Positions 8,158 to 16,980 are shown, numbered from the stretch's first letter. The stretch is DNA of 64,000 bases from Balneolaceae bacterium (GCA_006969905.1 CP030887.1:2778730-2842729), one strand, 5' to 3'. Notes: generated from the letters alone by a model not told the origin. A program made the numbers and translations.

Positions 8158-9014
8158 CGGATCACCTTTAAAGTGAATAATTCAGTTATGCCGCCTTTAT
8201 CAAGGTTGAATATTGCCTCTCTTTCCTGGGTATTGATTGATTCCAGATAACCTAAATATACTTTATCTCCAATTTTTAAGGAATGTCTTTCCCCAGAGTT
8301 ATCTACTATAAAAACCCGGGATCCTGTCAAGCCCAGTAATCTTGAGGTTTGAACGTCTACTAAGTTATCGGTATTTGGTGGGATATCATTCAGTACAAGT
8401 GGTTTAAACGGATTGAATATGGAAATTGACTCATTCATTCTTATTGGATCGTTTCCTGAGTCCTGTGAGTCAAATGTTTCTCTTTGATAATAGCTCTGGA
8501 GTTTAAAACTAAAGTCTACATATTCTAAATCCTCGATGTTGTTACCCGGAAGTACAGATATTTCTGACACTTTATTCAATAATTCGCTGTTTTCAAGCAT
8601 ATTGATAAAGGTAACAAAGTCTGCATATACTCCCAGACCTGTGATTTTTGAATTAATTATGCCGTATTGTCCTTGCTGCGTAGAATCTTCAAGTACAAAG
8701 TCATAAAAAAGCTCCAGTTCATCACCCTGTATCTCACTTAGGTAATTATAGATGTCATCAGGGTCATTAGATGGAAACAATGTTTTGTCATAGCCTAAAA
8801 CAATTTCCCGTGCCGTATTATAACGGTCTAAAAGACCTGGATACTGATCTTGAATTTGTTGTTTTGAAGTTAAGTCCTGATTCTGAACTTCTAATTCAGC
8901 AGCAAGGTCAACAATCTTACCTTGTTGATAAAACTTAGTAAACCCTAATCCCGCACCCACAAAAAGGAATAAAGTAACTAGAAGAATAATGGTATTTCGT
9001 AATGCGTAGGACAT
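8154..9014 (-). CDS. pilO: PilO-like inner-membrane alignment protein with PilP-like C-terminal domain
   Basis: 286 residues. One membrane segment (about 8-27) is followed by a coiled coil (about 32-60) and a ferredoxin-like region typical of PilO (about 90-175). The last 80 residues (about 205-286) include LGLTGSRVFIVD, HSLKIGDKVYLGYL and a closing beta strand, which match the PilP/GspC homology-region fold that contacts the secretin. A PilO-PilP fusion is therefore likely. It lies between the PilM-PilN and secretin genes in the same operon, as the separate genes do in proteobacteria. Primary sequence in this family is poorly conserved, so the call rests on architecture and position. Confidence 0.75.
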   Translation of the reverse strand: MSYALRNTIILLVTLFLFVGAGLGFTKFYQQGKIVDLAAELEVQNQDLTSKQQIQDQYPGLLDRYNTAREIVLGYDKTLFPSNDPDDIYNYLSEIQGDELELFYDFVLEDSTQQGQYGIINSKITGLGVYADFVTFINMLENSELLNKVSEISVLPGNNIEDLEYVDFSFKLQSYYQRETFDSQDSGNDPIRMNESISIFNPFKPLVLNDIPPNTDNLVDVQTSRLLGLTGSRVFIVDNSGERHSLKIGDKVYLGYLESINTQEREAIFNLDKGGITELFTLKVIR

Positions 9015-9020
9015 AATGTA

Positions 9021-10772
9021 CTAGTTACCTAAAACCTCCTTTAATCCCTTTGCACTTTCCGGGGTATAGATTTCGTTATTTGCCACAAAAGAAGTCACCT
9101 GGTACTGAAATGAGTACACCTCTTTTTCACGTATTGTTGCCCTTGAAACATCCACAAGCACAGCATTATCAAACATATCTGCAATCATTGGGATTCTATT
9201 TCTGTATAAAGAGTATCCCTGGATATCTATAACCCCAGTTCTTAAGTCTTCAGCCATAAAAGTGATCCAGATTGAATCAATATTATCTATTCCCCGGTTA
9301 ACGATATCCAAATTGGTAGACCATGTGAGAGTTCCCGTACTCAGGTCATCTAAAAGCTCCAGCCTGGACTGTATTGCAGATAGATCGGAGCTGATGCGAT
9401 TATATTCATTAACAGTAGGTTGTAAAGAGATTATGCTTAGTTTGGCATTATTTATTTCATCCTGTAACCGGTTAATTTCGGCATCATTTGCTAAATAGTA
9501 ATAATTGGTGATCGGAAAAACGGCCAGAATCAATCCCAAAAGTAAAAAACCATGCCATTGCAGCTTAAATATTTTTTGGCGGTCTTTAACATAATTAGGG
9601 AGGAAACTGATTTTAGGAAATTTGTCCCGCTCAAAACCGGCAGATGCCCATGCCATGCCAATAGCTGTGGTAAAAGATGCTACTGTTGATTGATCGAAGT
9701 CTTCTGTATCAAAAACATTTTCATCAAAGGCAAACTCTGATACGTCTATATCCGGAAAGCGGTCCTGGAAAAACTCAACTGAGTCTTGGCCTAAACTGTT
9801 ATTGCAAAGTATAATCTTATCCAGGTTTGGGACTTCCCCTGTATCTAACTGGAATAGTATTTTACTAAAAACAGTATTCAGAAACTTTCTTGACCTGGTT
9901 CCTTCTGTAATGATTGGTGAAACAATCCAAAGCTGGTCACCTCGCATAAAAAGAACCCTGCAAGAGGTCTCGCCATATTGGATTGCAGCAGTTATAGTAT
10001 CAGCCTCAAACTCATAATTCGCTCGAATCAAGCCAATAACTAGCGCTTCATCCGGCAGAACTTCATCTATAAACAGCTTTCCTCTGTATAAGGATTGTGT
10101 TCTATTGACCAGTTGGAGCGTTTGAGGTTCATCATCAATAGATGCTAATAGTAAAGCGCCATCATTTCTTACAGAGTAGGAATAGAAGTCTTCACCTTTG
10201 GGAGTTCCATAAAGAGACTCTAACCGGTCGTCTACTATGATGCGAAGGTCTTTCTTTTTTGTAGAAGAGAAATCTACATCTTTAAGTATCTGAAAAATGG
10301 TTGAACCTGAGGGTATGTTAAGTCCAATCCTGATTTTTTTGGAATCGATAGAACTCAGAAGGTTGTATAAAAGCAGCTCATTTGAAGCGGGAGCAGCCAC
10401 ATTATTCTCGTCAGCCATATCCATGTCAACAAGGTCTTCCTCTCCTTCAAAATCGTCTAAATCAAGGTCTAACCCTAAGTCGTCGTCAACTTCTTCGGAA
10501 TCGTTATCACCCAAGTTGAGATCAAGGTCAAGATCATCTGTTTCTCCAATCTCTTCTTCTAAACCAAAAATACTGTCATCTTCAAGATCCTCATCAAAGG
10601 CATCAAAAACTTCTTCAGAGTCTGAGGAAGAACCCGTTTTTTCGAGTGTTTCAATAAGCTTGATCTTATCGACCATTACCAAAGAAGCTTTTTTACCTGA
10701 TACGCTAATCCTTGCGATTTTCAACGAATCGTCTTCGAGAACAATACCGGTATATAACTTCTTGCCAGCCAT
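9021..10772 (-). CDS. pilM: PilM-PilN fusion protein with acidic insertion
   Basis: 583 residues. The N-terminal part (1-45 and about 130-385) has the actin-like PilM fold, ending in a TAIGMAWA helix. An acidic, Asp/Glu/Leu-rich insertion occupies about 51-122. PilN begins at about 386 with KISFLPNYVKDRQK, equivalent to the conserved cytoplasmic tail that PilM grips. It continues with a membrane segment (about 407-427), a coiled coil and a ferredoxin-like domain to the C-terminus. In most pili PilM and PilN are separate proteins joined by this same short peptide, so the fusion is structurally reasonable. It connects the cytoplasmic ATPases to the inner-membrane ring. Confidence 0.8.
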   Translation of the reverse strand: MAGKKLYTGIVLEDDSLKIARISVSGKKASLVMVDKIKLIETLEKTGSSSDSEEVFDAFDEDLEDDSIFGLEEEIGETDDLDLDLNLGDNDSEEVDDDLGLDLDLDDFEGEEDLVDMDMADENNVAAPASNELLLYNLLSSIDSKKIRIGLNIPSGSTIFQILKDVDFSSTKKKDLRIIVDDRLESLYGTPKGEDFYSYSVRNDGALLLASIDDEPQTLQLVNRTQSLYRGKLFIDEVLPDEALVIGLIRANYEFEADTITAAIQYGETSCRVLFMRGDQLWIVSPIITEGTRSRKFLNTVFSKILFQLDTGEVPNLDKIILCNNSLGQDSVEFFQDRFPDIDVSEFAFDENVFDTEDFDQSTVASFTTAIGMAWASAGFERDKFPKISFLPNYVKDRQKIFKLQWHGFLLLGLILAVFPITNYYYLANDAEINRLQDEINNAKLSIISLQPTVNEYNRISSDLSAIQSRLELLDDLSTGTLTWSTNLDIVNRGIDNIDSIWITFMAEDLRTGVIDIQGYSLYRNRIPMIADMFDNAVLVDVSRATIREKEVYSFQYQVTSFVANNEIYTPESAKGLKEVLGN

Positions 10773-10780
10773 TTAATTAA

Positions 10781-12031
10781 CTAGTAATTAACCTCGCTTA
10801 AAAGTTGCACCATTTTAGTTTTATTATTGGCATAATTTACAGCGTTTTCTTTAGAAATCTTGCCGGATGAGAACAAGCGTTTTAGATCCTGTTCCATGGT
10901 AGTCATTCCCCGCTCTCCGCCTTCCATAAGCATCTGATATATCTCACCAATATTGTTGTTTCTTATAGCTGCTTTAACGGAAGAATTGGCAATAAGAACT
11001 TCTTTTGCTAATACCCTTTTACCATCCAAACTGGGAACCAGTTTTTGACTGATTACACAAGTTAAAACATCTGCAAGCCTGCTTCTTACCCTGTTTTGTT
11101 CTGCAGTAGGCACTTCCCCAAGAATACGGTCTATACTGTCCATAGCAGACGAAGTGTGGAGCGTGCTAAACGTCTTGTGACCTGAGTCGGTGATTTCTAA
11201 TGCAGTCATGATTGTTTCAGGATCCCTAAGCTCCCCTATCACTATTATATCAGGATCTTGCCTTAAGGCTTGAATAGCCCCTTCTTTGAATGATTTCACA
11301 TCACGTCCAACCTCTCTATGCCGTACAACTGACCGAACAGGCTTATGGATCAATTCAACCGGAGATGATATTACAACTATGTGTGAATCTACCGTTCTGT
11401 TATTTGCATCAATTATTGTATCTAATGTGGTAGATTTACCTGATCCTGTAATCCCGGTAATAAGTGCCAGGCCATACTTATAGTATTTTAGGCTTAATGC
11501 TTTCGCTACTTCAGGATGGACCCCAAGGCTTTTAAACGGGCGAATAGTATTATCAATCTTTCGCATATTTAAAGCCAGGTGTTCCATGTCCATATACATA
11601 TCTGCCCTAAAACGTTGCTGTGCAGTTCCTTCCAACTCTACTGAATATGAAAAATCAAGGTTCCTTTCTTTGAGTAGAATATTTCTCTGATTTTCAACCA
11701 GTATGTTGAGAAGTAAAAAGTCTGTTTCCAGAACAGAATAATTCTCTTTTTTGCTTGATGGTTTTTTATCTCCAAAAATTCGATACCAAATCTTACCATC
11801 ACACCCCATTCCTCCCAAATCTATATCAGATGCCTGGTTTTTTAACATTCGCAGAAGAAAACTATCTAATATATTTTTAAGCTTCAAACGAAGTTTATCA
11901 TCCTGATTTTCCAGGATTTCAGCAATTTTAAAAAATAGTTCATCACCTCGGGCAGTGAAAGGAATCTGCTCAATTAAAGGTTTCGTAATTTCGCTTAACG
12001 TATTTTTTGAATTTGCCGTCTGCATTAGCAA
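10781..12031 (-). CDS. pilT: PilT-like retraction ATPase
   Basis: 416-residue GspE/PilT-family ATPase. Walker A is GITGSGKST (193-201). The Asp box and Walker B are in RQDPDIIVIGELRD, and the His box in FSTLHTSSAMDSIDR. It lacks the C4 zinc motif found in PilB, as PilT does. An N-terminal extension of about 100 residues precedes the usual PilT start, longer than the classic 345-residue enzyme. Two ATG codons near 12031 and 12025 are possible starts. It sits between the cyclic-nucleotide-binding gene and the PilM-PilN gene. It probably powers disassembly of the fibre, or is a second assembly motor. Confidence 0.85.
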   Translation of the reverse strand: MLMQTANSKNTLSEITKPLIEQIPFTARGDELFFKIAEILENQDDKLRLKLKNILDSFLLRMLKNQASDIDLGGMGCDGKIWYRIFGDKKPSSKKENYSVLETDFLLLNILVENQRNILLKERNLDFSYSVELEGTAQQRFRADMYMDMEHLALNMRKIDNTIRPFKSLGVHPEVAKALSLKYYKYGLALITGITGSGKSTTLDTIIDANNRTVDSHIVVISSPVELIHKPVRSVVRHREVGRDVKSFKEGAIQALRQDPDIIVIGELRDPETIMTALEITDSGHKTFSTLHTSSAMDSIDRILGEVPTAEQNRVRSRLADVLTCVISQKLVPSLDGKRVLAKEVLIANSSVKAAIRNNNIGEIYQMLMEGGERGMTTMEQDLKRLFSSGKISKENAVNYANNKTKMVQLLSEVNY

Positions 12032-12127
12032 TGCAATGATGTTATTTGAACTTAATAGATAGCTATCAAGTACATTTGTTACGTTATTGTGAGTTTTTTA
12101 TCAGTTTTTTGACTGATAAATCTTTTA

Positions 12128-12634
12128 TTACCAATTATTGTCGTTTAATAACCTTTTCTTAAGATTTAGTAACTGAACATTCATATTACTAATCTTTCTT
12201 TGCTGTATTTCGATGATATTTTTTGTGAATATGTTAAACAATTTCTCTGGTTTTTTTCTGAAAAAATTGAGTGCATCATAACGTTCGTAACGAAGCAGGA
12301 TACAGTCCCCGTCGGAAGTTACTTTTGCCATTCTGCTGTTCTTACTAAACAGAAAAGCTTCTCCTAAAAAATTCCCTTCAGAGAGCGTTGCAAGCTGAAT
12401 ATTATCTTTCCATATGGTAACCTTGCCATCAGCTACTAAATAAGCTGAATTCACATACTCCGATTCATTCAGGATAACATCATCAGTTAGATAACGCTCC
12501 TCAACTCCTAATTGAAGAAACTCCAGTACATCTTCATAGTGAAAATTCCTTAGAAGTAAAGGAGGCTCCTTCAGAAATTTCTTAATGTAATCGGGCATGG
12601 ATCCTGTATTGGTATTTTTTAAGTCATTAGTCAT
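12128..12634 (-). CDS. Cyclic-nucleotide-binding-domain protein within the pilus operon
   Basis: 168 residues, mostly one CAP_ED/cNMP-binding beta barrel (about 27-125): VILNESEYVNSAYLVADGK then EGNFLGEAFLFSKNSRMAK, which corresponds to the phosphate-binding cassette (GE at the end of FLGE, then a short helix). The Arg that contacts the cyclic phosphate is not in its most usual position, so ligand binding is uncertain. A helical tail (about 135-165) follows, and there is no DNA-binding domain. It lies between the PilB and PilT genes, which suggests it tunes one of the motors in response to a nucleotide signal. Weak hairpin-forming sequence follows it at about 12096-12122. Confidence 0.78.
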   Translation of the reverse strand: MTNDLKNTNTGSMPDYIKKFLKEPPLLLRNFHYEDVLEFLQLGVEERYLTDDVILNESEYVNSAYLVADGKVTIWKDNIQLATLSEGNFLGEAFLFSKNSRMAKVTSDGDCILLRYERYDALNFFRKKPEKLFNIFTKNIIEIQQRKISNMNVQLLNLKKRLLNDNNW

Positions 12635-12706
12635 AGCAACCCCTTGGCAATAAAACTAAAAGCCAACATTGTTTCAATATTTAACAAGTTCTTCATTAAT
12701 TCAACC

Positions 12707-14485
12707 TTAATCTTCAATTGTACTCGCGATTATTTCTTCTATGGTAGTAATACCTTCTTTAATTCGTTCTCGGCCCGATCCTCTTAGTGTGAGCATTCCC
12801 TGAGCTGTGGCCAGTTCTTTGATGGCCCCTTCGTCTACATCACTTCCTGAATCAAGAACCAACTCTTTAATCTCTTTTGAGAAATAGAGTGCTTCATGTA
12901 TAGCAGATCTTCCTTTAAAACCTGAGGTGCCACATATTTCGCAACCTACCGCCTTATAAAACGTGGTTTCTTCTATTTCTTCATCAGTAAATCCCAGTCC
13001 TTTAGCGATTTCCGGGTGCGGCTCATATTCTTCCTTACAGTTTTTGCATAACCTTCTAATCAGGCGTTGAGCCATTACCAGGTTAACAGCATTTGCAATC
13101 AAAAACGGTTCCACTCCCATCTTAAATAAACGAGAAACAGCACTTGGTGCATCATTGGTGTGTAAGGTAGAAAAGGTAAGGTGACCGGTATTTGCAAGTT
13201 TAATCGCAATTTCAGCTGTTTTTAAATCCCTCATCTCACCTACAAGAACAATATCAGGGTCATGACGAAGAATACCCCTGATAGACTGATCAAAAGTCAT
13301 ATGATGACTTATTTTTAACTGCCTGGCCCCTTCAATTATGTATTCTACCGGTTCCTCAATTGTTAATACATTTTTAGTAGGGTCAATTACAGAGTATAAA
13401 GCAGCTACAAGAGTAGTGGATTTACCGCTACCTGTAGGCCCGGTAATAATAACAATACCTGAAGGCTGACTAATTGATTTTACAAAATTTGTTTTCGCAA
13501 TAGGTTGCAAACCAAGTAAATCTAAATCGCGAATTACTTTCCGGTCATCAAGAATTCGGATAACGATGGATTCGAATTTTCTATCATACTGATTACCAAC
13601 AATCGGCATTATAGAAACGCGGTATCTGATCCCTACTCCATCTATTTGCCGTTGAATAAAACCATCCTGAGAAGCATCTCTCTCAAACCGGTCTACATTC
13701 CGGGTTTTATCTTTTATTACAGCTGAAATGGCTTCCGGTTTAACATTCTTCTGTTGATACCACAATTGCAGCTTACCATCAATTCGAAAACGTATATCAG
13801 TTGTTGTGGGGCCGCTGGGTATAATATGCAAATCACTTACACCCTGACGTACTGATTCAACAAGCATACCTTCAACCAAAGAATTAAGCATACTTTGGTT
13901 GATCTCAGCATCAATTTCTTCCTCATCAATCTCTTCATCCTCTTCTCCCTCTAACTGAGTTTCATCATAATCTATTTCTTCAAGCAGGTCGAGAAACTCA
14001 TTCTTCTGCTCATACACCTGGGAAAGAACATCCTCAATTAGTTCATATTTACAATAAACTAATTCACTTTTTTTAAAATTGAGCTTCTGGATGACACTCT
14101 GAATGTTAGGGTCAGAAGGATCAGCTGCAGCTATAGTAATTGAACTATTGGTTCTTCTGAAAGGTAATGCCTTCAAAACCACCAGCTCATCAATAATCTC
14201 CTGGTTAAGATCCTCAACATTCTTTTTGATGTGATCAACAATGTCTCCTGGTACTTTATCAGCAGACTCCAATACTTCCCTGAACGCATAAATTCCGGCA
14301 ATCTCTTTCATTATTACATGCCGGTTCAATCCCAAATCCTGAAATAATATCTGCCCCAAACGCCGGTTACTTGTCTCCGGTTCAACTTCAAGTATAGCCA
14401 AAGCTTCTTGAAGTTGTTCGGACGAGATAACTCCTTTTTTTACGAGTATATCCCCAATATGTCGACGTATGTTTATTTTACCCAT
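12707..14485 (-). CDS. pilB: PilB/GspE-type assembly ATPase
   Basis: 592 residues. An N-terminal MshEN/GspE-N domain (about 1-170, beginning IGDILVKKGVISSEQL) can bind c-di-GMP in some relatives. An acidic linker (about 172-192) follows, then the ATPase core with SDLHIIPSGP, Walker A GPTGSGKSTT, RHDPDIVLVGEMRD and FSTLHTNDAPSAVSR. A four-cysteine zinc motif typical of PilB/GspE is present (LCKNC then CEICGTSG). It drives assembly of the pilin fibre with PilC. The ATG overlaps the stop of the pilC gene (TAATG), so the two are translationally coupled. Confidence 0.92.
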   Translation of the reverse strand: MGKINIRRHIGDILVKKGVISSEQLQEALAILEVEPETSNRRLGQILFQDLGLNRHVIMKEIAGIYAFREVLESADKVPGDIVDHIKKNVEDLNQEIIDELVVLKALPFRRTNSSITIAAADPSDPNIQSVIQKLNFKKSELVYCKYELIEDVLSQVYEQKNEFLDLLEEIDYDETQLEGEEDEEIDEEEIDAEINQSMLNSLVEGMLVESVRQGVSDLHIIPSGPTTTDIRFRIDGKLQLWYQQKNVKPEAISAVIKDKTRNVDRFERDASQDGFIQRQIDGVGIRYRVSIMPIVGNQYDRKFESIVIRILDDRKVIRDLDLLGLQPIAKTNFVKSISQPSGIVIITGPTGSGKSTTLVAALYSVIDPTKNVLTIEEPVEYIIEGARQLKISHHMTFDQSIRGILRHDPDIVLVGEMRDLKTAEIAIKLANTGHLTFSTLHTNDAPSAVSRLFKMGVEPFLIANAVNLVMAQRLIRRLCKNCKEEYEPHPEIAKGLGFTDEEIEETTFYKAVGCEICGTSGFKGRSAIHEALYFSKEIKELVLDSGSDVDEGAIKELATAQGMLTLRGSGRERIKEGITTIEEIIASTIED

Positions 14486-15813
14486 TAGTTAGGCTTAATA
14501 ACAGCTGATTCGGATGAAACTACGGTGATTCCCACTAAAGCAATCATGATAAACAAATTAACAAAAAGACTGATTGTATCAATGACTGATTGCATTTTAT
14601 ATGTAGTTTGAACTTCGTAGTATTCTGCCAGCTGTTTAGCATTCTCTCTAAGAGAACCAGACTCCGCACCTAAACGGAATCTGCTTATAGCAGTTCGGGT
14701 AAAAACACCGGTTTCTTCCATAGATTCAATAAGCCCTGCTCCGTCTTTAAGCATTCTTTTAATGGCTATATCTTTTATCTGTCTCTCCATGTAAGTATTT
14801 CTGCAAGCCTCTGATGCTACCTTGATTACTTCAATATTTTGCCCCGATCCGCTATAAAGGGTATAAAATACACGTGCAAAAATTTCGATACTTGTTTTAT
14901 GAAGTAAGTCTCCAATTACAGGGATCCTTATAATGATTTTATCTAACAGAAGTTTTCCTTTTGGGGTCTTTGCAAAATAAACCAACCCTAAAACAGGGGC
15001 TAAAAATCCAATAAGTAAAAAGACCCAATTTGCATCAAGCCAATAACTGATTTCAAGAGTCTTTGCCGTCATAGGGGGTAATTCAATCCCCATGTCAACA
15101 AATAACTCAGCAGTAGAAGGAAAAATATAACCCACGTAGAAAAGGACAACACCAATTACTGCAATAACTGTAATTGCAGGCATCATTAATGATCGTTTTA
15201 AATTCTTTTTGAATTCTGCATCCCTTTCCAAAAACTTCGCTGTACTCTCAAAAACCAAACCCATATTACCTGAGGTAGATGCAACACTTAACATGTAAGC
15301 CGCAAACTTCCCAAAAACATCTTCATGTTTACCATAAACTTCAGAACCCTCTTTACCATCCTTTAAATCTTTCTGAATGGTTTTGATGACCTCCTTCATC
15401 CTCTTGTTACCTGTATCTTCGTACAAAAGATTGAGGATCTCATCAAAAGTAAGTTGCTGTTTAAGCAAGTCGGCAGAAAGGCTTACAAAGGTTACCACCT
15501 CGGTGTGTGGTACGCTCCCTTTCATTTCAAACAGCTTTTTATTGATGCTTACAACATCATATCCAAGCTTAATAAGAGCTTTTTCTACTTCTTCTTTTGA
15601 ATATGCTTCTTGTTCCCCGTTTAAAGCAGGCTTACCGGGACGCTTGACCTTATACATGTAAACCGCTTTCTTTTCTAATGACTGAACTGTAAGGCCATTA
15701 GTTTTCGACAAACGATCTACCTTATCCTGGGCAACTTTTTTGGTTTCAGCTTCAAATTCCTTCTGAATTACCCTCCCAGTATTAGAAACTGCTTTAAATC
15801 TAAAGTATGCCAT
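14485..15813 (-). CDS. pilC: PilC/GspF-type inner-membrane platform protein
   Basis: 442 residues. Two GspF cytoplasmic domains (about 100-225 and about 300-405) alternate with membrane segments near 206-232, 257-280 and 415-440, giving the standard platform topology. The second domain has IEIFARVFYTLYSGSGQ and FRLGAESGSLREN, both typical of the family. The first 95 residues carry a duplicated small N-terminal region like that of longer PilC proteins. It probably organises pilins over the rotating ATPase. It directly follows the second pilin gene (9 bp) and overlaps pilB by one base. Confidence 0.9.
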   Translation of the reverse strand: MAYFRFKAVSNTGRVIQKEFEAETKKVAQDKVDRLSKTNGLTVQSLEKKAVYMYKVKRPGKPALNGEQEAYSKEEVEKALIKLGYDVVSINKKLFEMKGSVPHTEVVTFVSLSADLLKQQLTFDEILNLLYEDTGNKRMKEVIKTIQKDLKDGKEGSEVYGKHEDVFGKFAAYMLSVASTSGNMGLVFESTAKFLERDAEFKKNLKRSLMMPAITVIAVIGVVLFYVGYIFPSTAELFVDMGIELPPMTAKTLEISYWLDANWVFLLIGFLAPVLGLVYFAKTPKGKLLLDKIIIRIPVIGDLLHKTSIEIFARVFYTLYSGSGQNIEVIKVASEACRNTYMERQIKDIAIKRMLKDGAGLIESMEETGVFTRTAISRFRLGAESGSLRENAKQLAEYYEVQTTYKMQSVIDTISLFVNLFIMIALVGITVVSSESAVIKPN

Positions 15814-15822
15814 AGTTTTAAT

Positions 15823-16194
15823 TTACAATTGTACCCAGGTAAGACCTGATTTTGTAATAGTTGCAATTATTTCGTCTTCGCCATTCTTGGTCACTGCTCT
15901 AAGCGTAAAGGATGATACGGTTTTGTCCTCAATATAATACTCTCCATTTATACCATTTGCATCCACACCAAGATGGCTGTGATTAACATTTATGAAGCTG
16001 CCGGAGCCGCCACCCATTCCTGCAGGCCTGGTGAAGTAAGATTGCGCATTTGAAGCTGCAACAAGCATCTCCTGGCGGATTGCATCTTTATTAGATTCAC
16101 CATCATGTTCTTTTACCACATTTATAGCTACCACAACTGATATGCCTATAATGATCGAAATCAAAATAATGATAATAATCTCTTTATTTGCCAT
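15823..16194 (-). CDS. Second pilin-like protein, non-canonical N-terminus
   Basis: 123 residues. The hydrophobic helix starts almost at the N-terminus (MANKEIIIIILISIIIG), with no Gly before it and no FTLxE motif. It is clearly paralogous to the upstream pilin-like protein: the helix patterns match, both then have an xxIRQ/xxVRQ-type motif (DAIRQEM versus DSVRQDM), aromatic residues, and a Gly-rich GGGSGSF loop near residue 63. The rest is beta-rich. It is probably a minor pilin or tip subunit. Without Gly at -1, cleavage by a standard prepilin peptidase is doubtful. No Shine-Dalgarno sequence is visible, unlike its neighbour. Confidence 0.7.
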   Translation of the reverse strand: MANKEIIIIILISIIIGISVVVAINVVKEHDGESNKDAIRQEMLVAASNAQSYFTRPAGMGGGSGSFINVNHSHLGVDANGINGEYYIEDKTVSSFTLRAVTKNGEDEIIATITKSGLTWVQL

Positions 16195-16224
16195 AGCAAT
16201 CTATTTTAGATTATTAAACTGAAT

Positions 16225-16253
16225 ATAAAAAAAAGGCTCCACGTGGGAGCCTT
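16225..16253 (-). terminator. Intrinsic terminator after the first pilin gene
   Basis: AAGGCTCC (16233-16240) and GGAGCCTT (16246-16253) form a perfect stem with a five-base loop. On the minus strand it is followed by a run of T (A-tract at 16227-16234 on the plus strand). It lies between the two pilin-like genes, so most transcripts should end after the first and some read through into the machinery genes. Confidence 0.85.
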
Positions 16254-16282
16254 ATATTATCAAGATTTCTTAAAGAAAGAAA

Positions 16283-16729
16283 TTATTCACTCCAAGAAGA
16301 TGCGTCAAGACCACTAGGAGTGATAGTAACGGTTATCGGAGTAGAAGCAGTAGCTGTAGCAGATACAGGACCTTCAATACGGCTGGCAGGATGTGCTGTA
16401 AGTACGAAAGTTGAATCTGTAGCTCCAGGTGCAGGGAATGAATATACACCGTTAGAGTTAACAGCAGTAGTATTGCTATTAGCATAAGAATCAGCCGGGA
16501 AAGCTACACGGATGAAAGTAAGACCACTAAAGTCTCCACCACCACCACCTAACATTTCTGGCTTCATGTAGTAACCTACAGCTGAAGAAGCAAAAGCAAC
16601 CATGTCCTGACGAACAGAGTCGATGTTTGCACTATCAGATGCACTTGAGAAGGTATTGATAGCAACTACAGTTGCGATACCTACGATAATTGTTACTAGA
16701 ATTACAAGAAGTAATTGTTGTTGACCCAT
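16283..16729 (-). CDS. Probable major pilin-like subunit, non-canonical N-terminus
   Basis: 148 residues. It starts MGQQQLLLVILVTIIVG: if cleaved after Gly2, the mature protein begins QQQ with a hydrophobic helix and has Leu rather than Glu at position 5. A small beta-rich head follows, with a GGGGGDF loop near residue 60-66 and Ser/Thr-rich C-terminal strands. It is the first gene of the pilus operon. It has the only strong Shine-Dalgarno sequence in that operon and is followed by a terminator, both consistent with a highly made structural subunit. The pilin assignment comes from helix pattern, paralogy to the next gene and position; I recognise no specific pilin family. Confidence 0.72.
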   Translation of the reverse strand: MGQQQLLLVILVTIIVGIATVVAINTFSSASDSANIDSVRQDMVAFASSAVGYYMKPEMLGGGGGDFSGLTFIRVAFPADSYANSNTTAVNSNGVYSFPAPGATDSTFVLTAHPASRIEGPVSATATASTPITVTITPSGLDASSWSE

Positions 16730-16735
16730 GACGAG

Positions 16736-16740
16736 CTCCT
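16736..16740 (-). promoter_or_regulatory. Strong Shine-Dalgarno sequence of the major pilin gene
   Basis: AGGAG on the minus strand, six bases before the ATG at 16729. Most genes here have no such match, so it marks the pilin as heavily translated. Confidence 0.7.
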
Positions 16741-16980
16741 ATTTATTTGTTGTTTGTTAAACTTTTTAATTTCTGAACCAAAATTCTGGAATCTATTCGT
16801 AAAAGTAAATTAGAATAAATTTAGTCTGTTTAGCTTCGGTTCTTTACTCATTTTGCTACAAGAGTAATAATCTTCAGAATAATTACATAATAATTATCGA
16901 CTCTTGACAAAATCTCTAAAGCCTGAACTGCTCTTAAGAGCCTTCGAAACAATCTCTATTTAAAAACTTAGATTGGACAA

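Noticed and set aside
10297-10776. Plus-strand Ser-rich ORF of 159 residues
   Set aside because: It is the antisense of the acidic (GAT/GAA-rich) insertion in PilM-PilN; the Ser run is an artefact of that.
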